From an uncultured bacterium (GTDB taxonomy: Bacteria > Acidobacteriota > UBA890): 5,114 nt of DNA. The notes beneath the pieces were generated by a model that did no database searches, was not told the DNA's origin, and was given only the letters and a program-made list of their open reading frames with translations. Every line of letters starts with the position of its first letter. Positions within the stretch are counted from its first letter, which is position 1. Positions 1 to 5,114 of this stretch are shown one piece after another. The position numbers were made by a program, and so were the translations under genes. The stretch covers positions 1 through 5,114 of the forward strand of contig CALAKE010000734.1 of NCBI GenBank assembly GCA_937922775.1, read 5' to 3'.

Positions 1-652
1 AGTACTGCAGCATATTGACGCGATCGCCTACCCCAATACCCAGTGCCCCGCCACTGCCGGCCTCGCCGATGATGGTAACGATGATCGGCGTTCGCAACGT
101 AGCCATCGAACGTAGGTTTACGGCGATCGCTTCCGCCACCCCGCGCTCCTCCGCGCCCGATCCCGGGTATGCCCCCGGCGTGTCGATAAAGGTCAGAACC
201 GGGCGAGAGAACTTCTCTGCCGTGCGCATGACCCGCAGGGCCTTGCGGTAGCCCTCCGGGTGGGGCATGCCGAAGTTCCGGCGCAACTTCTCCTTCGTCG
301 AGCGGCCCTTCTGCTGGCCCACGACACAGATGGGCCTGCCGTTGAACTCGCCGAAACCCGTGACGATGGCTTCATCATCGCCGTAATGGCGGTCACCATG
401 CAACTCGACGAAGCCATTGAACAACCTCTGCACGTAGTCCAGCGTATAAGGACGCCTCGGGTGGCGGGCGACCAATGTGATTTCCCACCGCGACAGGTTG
501 CTGTAGATTTCCTGCCGAGTGCGATCGAGCTCCTCTTCAAGAGAGGCCAGCTTTCCATCGCGATCAGGAGACGAGGGAAACAGGCTGAGCTCCTTGATCT
601 GCTTTTCGAGCTCGATGATCGGTTTTTCGAAGTCTTCTGCTTTCCGGTGCAT
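1..652 (-). CDS. accA: Acetyl-CoA carboxylase carboxyltransferase subunit alpha, N-terminal part (runs off the window)
   Basis: AccA pairs with AccD to move the carboxyl group from carboxybiotin on AccB to acetyl-CoA, giving malonyl-CoA for fatty acid synthesis in the cytoplasm. The 217 visible residues are about two thirds of the usual length (319 in E. coli); the 3' end lies left of the window. Residues 5-52 form the charged N-terminal helix pair, opening with the family's DFEKPIIELE-type motif. The crotonase-like domain follows, with ELHGDR (83-88), RNFGMPHPEGYRKALR (125-140), FIDTPGAYPG (155-164), GAEERG (166-171) and the glycine-rich GEAGSGGALGIGVGD (196-210), which contains the oxyanion-type glycines. 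All match the E. coli protein closely by eye. The ATG at 652 is the only sensible start: an in-frame TAA lies five codons upstream. No Shine-Dalgarno is visible. The peptidase gene is divergent; dnaE, the usual neighbour, lies about 3 kb upstream on the same strand. Confidence 0.97.
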   Translation of the reverse strand, partial: MHRKAEDFEKPIIELEKQIKELSLFPSSPDRDGKLASLEEELDRTRQEIYSNLSRWEITLVARHPRRPYTLDYVQRLFNGFVELHGDRHYGDDEAIVTGFGEFNGRPICVVGQQKGRSTKEKLRRNFGMPHPEGYRKALRVMRTAEKFSRPVLTFIDTPGAYPGSGAEERGVAEAIAVNLRSMATLRTPIIVTIIGEAGSGGALGIGVGDRVNMLQY

Positions 653-661
653 AGCGCCAAG

Positions 662-690
662 AGGTTAGCACGACGCACTTGCCATGTGAT
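662..690 (-). promoter_or_regulatory. Candidate accA promoter with extended -10, giving a nearly leaderless mRNA
   Basis: Read on the minus strand, ATCACA (690-685, four of six matches to TTGACA) is followed after 17 bases by TAACCT (667-662). The latter has the three most conserved -10 positions (T, A and final T) and is preceded by TG plus one base, the extended -10 pattern. Transcription would start near 655, only three bases before the accA ATG. This fits the absence of a Shine-Dalgarno. It is a motif reading only, and a competing promoter lies just upstream. Confidence 0.35.
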
Positions 691-718
691 CCTCGGATCG
701 GCACGATTCAAATGTCAA
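689..718 (-). promoter_or_regulatory. Alternative accA promoter with a perfect TTGACA -35
   Basis: On the minus strand a perfect TTGACA occupies 718-713. An 18-base spacer leads to GAGGAT (694-689), a poor -10 that keeps only the A2, A5 and T6 positions. Transcription would begin near 682, giving a leader of about 29 bases for accA. The -35 is convincing and the -10 is not. A perfect hexamer in a 122 bp gap can also arise by chance. Confidence 0.25.
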
Positions 719-774
719 ATCCCCTCCGACCACCGCCTGCCGGCTCGTTCCCCGCACAGAGAACGCGTGCCACG

Positions 775-2475
775 ATGAGCATCCGGAAGCCAGCTTGCTT
801 GCTGCCCGCGCTGATCTGCTGCTCGGGACTACTGGTCATCCCACCGGGGAGTGCGGGCGGCGCGGCATCGGGGCCTATGGATGCGAGCACCTCCTCGCCC
901 TCTCGTGGAGGAGACCTTCGGCGTGGTCAGCAGCTGGCCGGCCCCGTCCTGCCCCTGAGCCTCGATGCTCAGGTGACCGTTAGCCCAGATAGATCACGAC
1001 TGGAGGTGGTGGCCAGCCTCACCTTCAGGGTCGAGACCGCCGCTGAGACGGTGAGGTTTCTCCTGCGCCCCGAGGTAGAGCTCGGCACCGTCGAGGATGA
1101 CAGCGGCATGCCCCTCGCCTACGAACGAGTGCGCAGGTCGGTGTCTATTCGCTTCCCGGCCTTGCTTCCGGGCACAACGAGGACCCTGCGGTTCAAGTAC
1201 ACGGTCCGACTCAGCAGGCCTTTGGCGGAGCTCGGTAGTTTCTATACCGCCAATCCGTGGTACCCACACGTTGCCTCTCCCAATTTGGACGACGAGTTTC
1301 TCAGTAGTGTCCCGACCGTCGCCCGAATATCTGTTCGCGTGCCCGAGCCTTGGGTCGCGATCTCCAGCGGCCGGCTCACGATGGCCCAGGATTCAGGAGA
1401 CCGTCGATATGTCTGGACCCAAGCGCGCCCGTCGCCACTTCATCCGCTCATCGTCGGTCGTTTTCGAAGCCTCGAGATCAGGTCCGGCGGCGTTCTCGGC
1501 AGGGGGTTCTTCTCTGAGGAGCATGCCGAGATCGGTGAAGAGTTCGTGCGTACCTCGCTGGCGATCATCGAGTTCTACGGAAACATGATCGGGAGCTACG
1601 ACCGGCCGGATTTTTCAGTCGTAGAAGCGGCCCTGCCATCGCGCTTGCGCGGGCTGACGCTTCCTGGGCTGACTATTCTCTCGACCGATGACGTCGATCC
1701 CGCGTCACCATTCCCGCATCGGATTCTCGCGCACGAGATCGCACACAACTGGTGGAGCGTCCTCGTGGAGCTACCGCGACGATCCGACTATTGGCTCCGC
1801 GAAGGACTTCCGACTTACTCCGCATTGATGTTTCTGGAAAGCACCTATGGCGCCGAGATGATGCGACAGGAGTTGATTCGCTCGCGAAACTTCGCTTTGG
1901 GAGCAGCTGAGCCGCAGCCACTGAGCGTCGGTATCGACATGGCCGACCGCGCTTCCAGCTATGCGCTGAACTATCACAAGGCCACATTCGTGCTGCACAT
2001 GTTGCGCAATCTGCTCGGGCGTGACCGCTTCGTAGATCTGCTCCAGCAGTTCAACGCCTCACACTCTGACTCCACGGCATCCACTGGGGACTTTCGGCAC
2101 GTCGCGGAGAGGATCTATGGCCAGGATTTGGGATGGTTCTTTGACGCGTGGGTAGATTCCGCCGATATTCCCCGCTACGAGTTGCGCTATGAAGTCCTCC
2201 AGAACGCCGACGCAACAACTTCCACCCATCAGATCGCTGGGACCATTCAGCAATACGATGCGGCGGTCGGGGGCCCCGCGCTCTTACGGGTGAGCCTACT
2301 GGGAGCTCCTCCACTCGAGCACGTCGTTTGGCTAGAGTCCGGTACGACCCGCTTCAGCATCATCTGCCCGGCACCGCCGGAGGAGCTCGAGTTCGATCCT
2401 CACGGAGACCTCCTGTACAGCCGGGCAACCGTCGAGCACGTCGGATCACGACGCCCGGGTCGCCGGAGTCCATAG
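775..2475 (+). CDS. Exported M1-family (gluzincin) metallopeptidase lacking the GAMEN motif
   Basis: Probably an exported zinc peptidase of family M1. The 566 residues begin with a signal peptide: Arg/Lys at 4-5, a hydrophobic stretch at about 7-24, and a likely signal peptidase I site near GSAGGAA. A linker rich in Ser, Gly and Pro follows, then an N-terminal beta-sandwich with the M1-like NPWYPH (160-165). The catalytic domain carries HEIAHNWW (320-327): zinc ligands His320 and His324, base Glu321, and third ligand Glu343 in WLREGLPTY, the HExxH-x18-E pattern. Tyr400 in NYHKATFVLHMLR matches the catalytic tyrosine. The end (about 465-555) looks like the small beta domain of short bacterial M1 proteins, without the large helical ERAP1-type domain. 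Where GAMEN is expected there is GLTLPGLTIL (293-302), so the N-terminus-binding glutamate is absent and aminopeptidase activity is doubtful. The ATG at 775 was chosen because it places the signal peptide first; an in-frame TTG (679) and ATG (712) would add an unlikely Pro/Arg-rich extension. Substrate unknown. Confidence 0.85.
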   Translation: MSIRKPACLLPALICCSGLLVIPPGSAGGAASGPMDASTSSPSRGGDLRRGQQLAGPVLPLSLDAQVTVSPDRSRLEVVASLTFRVETAAETVRFLLRPEVELGTVEDDSGMPLAYERVRRSVSIRFPALLPGTTRTLRFKYTVRLSRPLAELGSFYTANPWYPHVASPNLDDEFLSSVPTVARISVRVPEPWVAISSGRLTMAQDSGDRRYVWTQARPSPLHPLIVGRFRSLEIRSGGVLGRGFFSEEHAEIGEEFVRTSLAIIEFYGNMIGSYDRPDFSVVEAALPSRLRGLTLPGLTILSTDDVDPASPFPHRILAHEIAHNWWSVLVELPRRSDYWLREGLPTYSALMFLESTYGAEMMRQELIRSRNFALGAAEPQPLSVGIDMADRASSYALNYHKATFVLHMLRNLLGRDRFVDLLQQFNASHSDSTASTGDFRHVAERIYGQDLGWFFDAWVDSADIPRYELRYEVLQNADATTSTHQIAGTIQQYDAAVGGPALLRVSLLGAPPLEHVVWLESGTTRFSIICPAPPEELEFDPHGDLLYSRATVEHVGSRRPGRRSP

Positions 2476-2544
2476 AACGCGCGGGAAGAGACGCAGGGGA
2501 TCCGCCGACACTCGTCATCGCGTGATGGGTCAGGCGGCCCCATC

Positions 2545-2553
2545 TGGCATACT
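2545..2553 (+). promoter_or_regulatory. Candidate extended -10 for a leaderless membrane-protein mRNA
   Basis: TGGCATACT is a TG-N-CATACT extended -10 element; the hexamer (2548-2553) matches TATAAT at four of six positions. With standard spacing the transcript would start at 2560, exactly the A of the ATG of the downstream gene, so the message would have no leader. No Shine-Dalgarno is present in 2540-2559. The -35 region (2525-2530, ATGGGT) is poor, as can be tolerated with an extended -10. The rest of the 84 bp gap (2476-2559) shows no convincing terminator. Confidence 0.4.
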
Positions 2554-2559
2554 GCTCCC

Positions 2560-3591
2560 ATGAAGTGGCCAGTGCTCAAGCGCGCGATCTTTCTCGTTGT
2601 CGGCGTCTCTGTCCTACTCTATTTGCTACGTAGTGCCGGCACGGGCAGTGTGCAAATGTATCTGCGAAACCTCGGTCCGTGGATTGCGGTACCGTTTGCG
2701 TTCGTCGGAATGCAGCACGCCCTCCGCAGCCTGTCCTGGTACGCAGCCGTCAAAGCTACAGGGCACCCCGTCCCCTACCTGACTCTCCTACGGGCACGCT
2801 TGGGTGCGGAATGCTTGGGCTACCTGTCGCTTACGGGGGCGCTCGGGTCGCAAACCAGCAAGGTGTGGTTGTTGCGAGAGGGCGTACCGATGCGGCGCGG
2901 CGCTGCTTCGGTGATCGTGGACGCCCTTGCCTCGGCAATCGCCGGCGTTCTCTATGCCGGTGTGGCTTTACTGACATGCCAGTTCGCGCTCGGTCTCCCC
3001 ACCTGGACGGCCGCGATCGGTGGTGGTCTCGTGGCGCTGGCCGTTGCCGGGTGGGCCATGGCTACCGTTTGGAGCGAGCAACGTCGTCACCGAGTGGAAG
3101 ACTACAACGTTCTCCTGTCCCATCCTGTGCCACCGGGGTGGCGCGCCGCCGTGCGAGATTCTTTCCGCCGGGTGAGGGCGGCCCTGGTGCGATTGCGTGG
3201 TCTCCATATCGCCCGCATGATTCTGATTCATTCTCTGGGACACGTCGCACTGACATGTGCCACATGGTCGATTCTTGCTCTCCTGGGAATCAGCCCATCG
3301 TTTGTCATCGGGCTGTTGTTCGAAATCGGGGCCAAGCTCGGCAACGTTATGGGAGCATTCATCCCGGCCCGACTCGGCGTGTTCGAGGCGGGAGTCACCG
3401 CTTCTTCGGGGATCCTGCAAATGGGTGCCGCGGCCGGACTGGCTGTGGGTCTGGCGCGACGCCTTGTCGACCTGATCTGGGTGGCGCTCGGACTCGTGAT
3501 CCTGACAGTCGGGGGCGCGAAGGCGCGGCCGGAAGAGCGCGTGAGAGCGGGAAGCACAGTTTCCGCCACCCCCACGGTAGACGGACACTGA
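2560..3591 (+). CDS. Polytopic membrane protein, lysylphosphatidylglycerol synthase transmembrane region / UPF0104 (flippase-like) family
   Basis: An integral inner-membrane protein of 343 residues, close to the usual length of stand-alone members of this family (Pfam LPG_synthase_TM; relatives include YbhN, AglD and HpnL-type proteins). Known relatives act on membrane lipids, polyprenyl-linked glycans or hopanoid transport; the substrate here cannot be read from sequence. Hydrophobic segments lie at about 9-23, 40-57, 85-97, 117-143, 149-171, 219-243, 247-269 and 285-318, suggesting seven or eight membrane passes. Family-type signatures are the SLTGALGSQTSKVWLL region (90-105), the GAKLGN turn (257-262), IPARLGVFEAG (268-278, the P-x-R-x-G-x-x-E pattern) and ARRLVDLIWVALG (299-311). 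A basic loop at 172-218 separates the two halves. The lysyl-transferase domain of full MprF is absent. The gene follows the peptidase by 84 bp and may be transcribed with it or from its own promoter. It ends convergent to dnaE. Family assignment is by pattern recognition. Confidence 0.82.
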   Translation: MKWPVLKRAIFLVVGVSVLLYLLRSAGTGSVQMYLRNLGPWIAVPFAFVGMQHALRSLSWYAAVKATGHPVPYLTLLRARLGAECLGYLSLTGALGSQTSKVWLLREGVPMRRGAASVIVDALASAIAGVLYAGVALLTCQFALGLPTWTAAIGGGLVALAVAGWAMATVWSEQRRHRVEDYNVLLSHPVPPGWRAAVRDSFRRVRAALVRLRGLHIARMILIHSLGHVALTCATWSILALLGISPSFVIGLLFEIGAKLGNVMGAFIPARLGVFEAGVTASSGILQMGAAAGLAVGLARRLVDLIWVALGLVILTVGGAKARPEERVRAGSTVSATPTVDGH

Positions 3592-3634
3592 CGCCCGAGC
3601 CTCGAGCGTGTGTGGTGAAGGCACGACGACTCTA

Positions 3635-3693
3635 GCGCACATTTCTCAGCACGCTCCGTCGCGAGGGGATGGAGAGCTTTGAGAAATGCGGGC
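3635..3693. terminator. Long two-part hairpin between convergent genes, probable bidirectional transcript end
   Basis: The outer arms CATTTCTCA (3640-3648) and TGAGAAATG (3680-3688) pair perfectly over nine bases, and three of the next five outward positions (out to 3635/3693) also pair. Inside, after a symmetric 5 by 5 internal loop, CTCCGTC (3654-3660) pairs with GATGGAG (3668-3674) using one G-T wobble, around a seven-base loop. All pairs share one centre of symmetry. The structure fills the gap between the membrane-protein stop (3591) and the dnaE stop codon (3693-3695), just touching the latter. No U-tract follows on either strand, so it is not a textbook intrinsic terminator; it may instead be a transcript-end stabiliser used with Rho or polymerase collision. 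Confidence 0.5.
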
Positions 3694-5114
3694 TATCGCC
3701 TCAGCTTGACGGTGCCCTCTCCGAGTAGGGCCTCGAGGTCCGCCACGAGCGCGCTCGTAGGCTGCACCCAGAGAAATCGGTTTGGCATCAGCCGGGCGCG
3801 AAATCCATCGGCGCCGTGCCGCTGCAAACGCAGGGAGACCGGCACTTCACCACGATGGCGCTCCAAGACCTCTCGGAGTTGTCCAGGCAGCTCCACCGGT
3901 AGGCCCGTCAGTACCAGGGAGATGTCCACCGTGCGCGTCGCCTCGGTTGCCTTCCGGTCGAAGAAGGTCTTCAAGGGCACAATCTCCGAGGCGATCATTC
4001 GGCCGCTTTCCTCGTTGGGCTCTGACCGACCGCTGACCAACACCGCCTCGTCCTCCTGCAGCAGCCGGAAGCATGCTCGGTAGGCATCAGGAAAGACAAC
4101 GACCTCGGCAAAGCCCTCCAGGTCTTCGACCTGCAGCACTGCCATGCGGTCTCCCTTGCGAGTCTTGAGATCGCGTATGCCGATGATGATGGCGCCGAGC
4201 GTGACCTCCTTCTTGGAGCCATGCTGTGCAAGCTCCGCGGTCGTCGTGCTCGCGTATTCGGCAAGCTCCTTGGAGTATCGCTGCAGGGGATGTCCCGTAA
4301 TGTAGAAGCCGAGGGATTCCTTTTCGCCGGTGAGGATCTGACGCTCGGTCCAAGGCTCACATTCGACCTCGAGGTCTCCGATCACGTCCTCTTCTTGGCC
4401 AACGCCTTCGGAGAAACCAGCAAACAGATTCTCCTGCCCCATGGCGCGGTCACGCCTGCGCCGTTGGCCGCTCTCCAAGGATCGGTCCAGCCGCGCGATC
4501 AACATAGCTCGCATCAATCCGGCATCGTGGCTCTCAGCGCTGCCGTTCGCAATCGAATCGAGAGCTCCCGCCTTGATCAGACTCTCGACCGTTCGCTTGT
4601 TGATCCCACGCGATAGATCGATTTCTTCACAGAATTGAATGAGGCTCAGGAAGGCACCTTCCCGATCGCGGGCCTCCAGAATTGCCAGAACAGCAGTCTC
4701 CCCGACTCCTTTAATCGCGGCAAGGCCGAAGCGAATCGAATCACCCACCGCTGTGAACGACACGTCGCTCTCGTTCACATCAGGAGGCAATACCGGGATA
4801 TCCATGTCGCGGCATTCGGATATGTAGCGGACGACTTTGTCGGTGTTGTCGCGCTCCGAGCTCAAAAGCGCCGCCATGAAGTGGACCGGATAGTTGGCCT
4901 TCAAATACCCGGTCTGGTAGGCGAGCAACGCATAGGCCGCCGAGTGCGCTTTGTTGAAGCCATACCCTGCAAACTCGACCACCTGATCCCAAACCTCCTT
5001 CGCCAGTTTGGGAGACACATTGTGAGCCTTGGAGCCATCGATGAACTTCTGCTCCATCGAGGCCATGACCTCCGGCTTTTTCTTGCCCATCGCCTTTCGC
5101 AGCACATCCGCCTC
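3693..5114 (-). CDS. dnaE: DNA polymerase III subunit alpha, C-terminal part (runs off the window)
   Basis: DnaE is the catalytic subunit of the replicative polymerase III holoenzyme. The 473 visible residues (counted from the codon at 5114) are the last two fifths of a protein normally near 1,150 residues; the PHP domain and the catalytic aspartates lie beyond the right edge. Visible in order: fingers-domain residues with LRKAMGKKKPE (5-15), FAGYGFNKAHSAAYAL (48-63) and LPPDVN (109-114); a helix-hairpin-helix region, FGLAAIKGVGETAV (129-142); a clamp-binding type motif QENLF (227-231); GFYITGHPL (269-277); an OB-fold (about 303-378); and the C-terminal tau-binding region ending at the TAG at 3693-3695. 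All agree with E. coli DnaE by eye, and no frameshift, intein or internal stop is seen. An apparent GTG start at 5105 is internal: the frame is open to the window edge and the upstream codons match the family. The gene converges on the membrane-protein gene, and accA lies downstream on the same strand. Confidence 0.97.
   Translation of the reverse strand, partial: EADVLRKAMGKKKPEVMASMEQKFIDGSKAHNVSPKLAKEVWDQVVEFAGYGFNKAHSAAYALLAYQTGYLKANYPVHFMAALLSSERDNTDKVVRYISECRDMDIPVLPPDVNESDVSFTAVGDSIRFGLAAIKGVGETAVLAILEARDREGAFLSLIQFCEEIDLSRGINKRTVESLIKAGALDSIANGSAESHDAGLMRAMLIARLDRSLESGQRRRRDRAMGQENLFAGFSEGVGQEEDVIGDLEVECEPWTERQILTGEKESLGFYITGHPLQRYSKELAEYASTTTAELAQHGSKKEVTLGAIIIGIRDLKTRKGDRMAVLQVEDLEGFAEVVVFPDAYRACFRLLQEDEAVLVSGRSEPNEESGRMIASEIVPLKTFFDRKATEATRTVDISLVLTGLPVELPGQLREVLERHRGEVPVSLRLQRHGADGFRARLMPNRFLWVQPTSALVADLEALLGEGTVKLRR
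4422..4436 (-). other. Beta-clamp binding motif QENLF within DnaE
   Basis: The codons read Gln-Glu-Asn-Leu-Phe, fitting the bacterial clamp-binding consensus Q-x-x-L/M-F. It lies between the helix-hairpin-helix region and the conserved GHPL segment, the place where E. coli DnaE carries its internal clamp-binding QADMF. It should tether the polymerase to the DnaN sliding clamp. The assignment rests on motif and position. Confidence 0.75.

Noticed and set aside
679..774. N-terminal extension of the peptidase from TTG 679 or ATG 712
   Set aside because: It would put 21-32 Pro/Arg-rich residues ahead of a good signal peptide, has no Shine-Dalgarno, and runs back into the accA promoter region.
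193..778. Open frames of 172 codons on both strands over the accA region (193-711 minus, 260-778 plus)
   Set aside because: accA itself is unmistakable in the remaining minus-strand frame. It has no stop inside the window, and these two frames are its shadows.
775..858. Lipoprotein signal for the peptidase (Cys-Cys in the hydrophobic stretch)
   Set aside because: The residues before the cysteines (ALI and LIC) do not fit the lipobox L-[AS]-[GA]-C pattern, and hydrophobic sequence continues past them. A signal peptidase I site is more likely.
2516..2527. Small hairpin CATC-GCGT-GATG after the peptidase stop as a terminator
   Set aside because: Only four base pairs, no extension of the stem and no U-tract; expected by chance.
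2679..3635. Long plus-strand open frame (318 codons) overlapping the membrane-protein gene
   Set aside because: It lies in another frame of a gene with clear membrane segments and family motifs. Its translation is Arg/Gly/Pro-rich with no domain or hydrophobic pattern, typical of a high-GC shadow frame.
2968..3642. Minus-strand open frame of 224 codons antisense to the membrane-protein gene
   Set aside because: The composition is low-complexity and rich in Arg, His, Gln and Ser, with no recognisable motif, and it is fully explained by the gene on the other strand.
5103..5105. GTG at 5105 as the start of a shortened DnaE
   Set aside because: The frame is open to the window edge and the preceding codons (Glu-Ala-Asp) align with the internal DnaE segment before the RRAMGKKK-type motif, so the gene continues beyond the window.

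Overview
The window is GC-rich bacterial chromosome with two broken-off housekeeping genes at its edges and two complete accessory-looking genes between them. At the left edge, on the minus strand, is the N-terminal two thirds of accA (acetyl-CoA carboxylase carboxyltransferase alpha subunit, 1-652). At the right edge, also on the minus strand, is the C-terminal part of dnaE (DNA polymerase III alpha subunit, 3693-5114). Between them, on the plus strand, lie a secreted M1-type zinc metallopeptidase (775-2475) and a polytopic membrane protein of the lysylphosphatidylglycerol-synthase transmembrane / UPF0104 'flippase-like' family (2560-3591).

The organism is a high-GC bacterium; its phylum cannot be fixed from this window. 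The proteins do not look like gamma-proteobacterial orthologues. None of the three start codons visible has a convincing Shine-Dalgarno sequence, and two of them sit directly behind extended -10-like elements, which suggests frequent leaderless initiation. A deep-branching Gram-negative group (for example Gemmatimonadota, Acidobacteriota or the former Deltaproteobacteria) would fit, but this is a guess.

Layout: accA and the peptidase gene are divergent, with 122 bp (653-774) between their starts that hold candidate promoters for accA. The peptidase and the membrane-protein gene run in the same direction with an 84 bp gap; the second has its own candidate promoter. The membrane-protein gene and dnaE are convergent, 101 bp apart, and the gap holds a long two-part hairpin (3635-3693) ending on the dnaE stop codon, probably a bidirectional transcript end.

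The main point of genome organisation is that dnaE and accA, neighbours in many bacteria (dnaE-accA in E. coli; dnaE-ytsJ-accD-accA in B. subtilis), keep their order and strand here but are separated by two genes on the opposite strand. accA therefore cannot rely on simple read-through from dnaE and should have its own promoter, which agrees with the promoter-like elements upstream of it. The two middle genes suggest an envelope function (an exported peptidase and a lipid or glycolipid-handling membrane protein), but nothing seen proves they act together. The peptidase is the most unusual protein because it keeps the zinc site but lacks the GAMEN exopeptidase motif. I see no mobile element, CRISPR array, RNA gene or clearly new defence or biosynthetic system.
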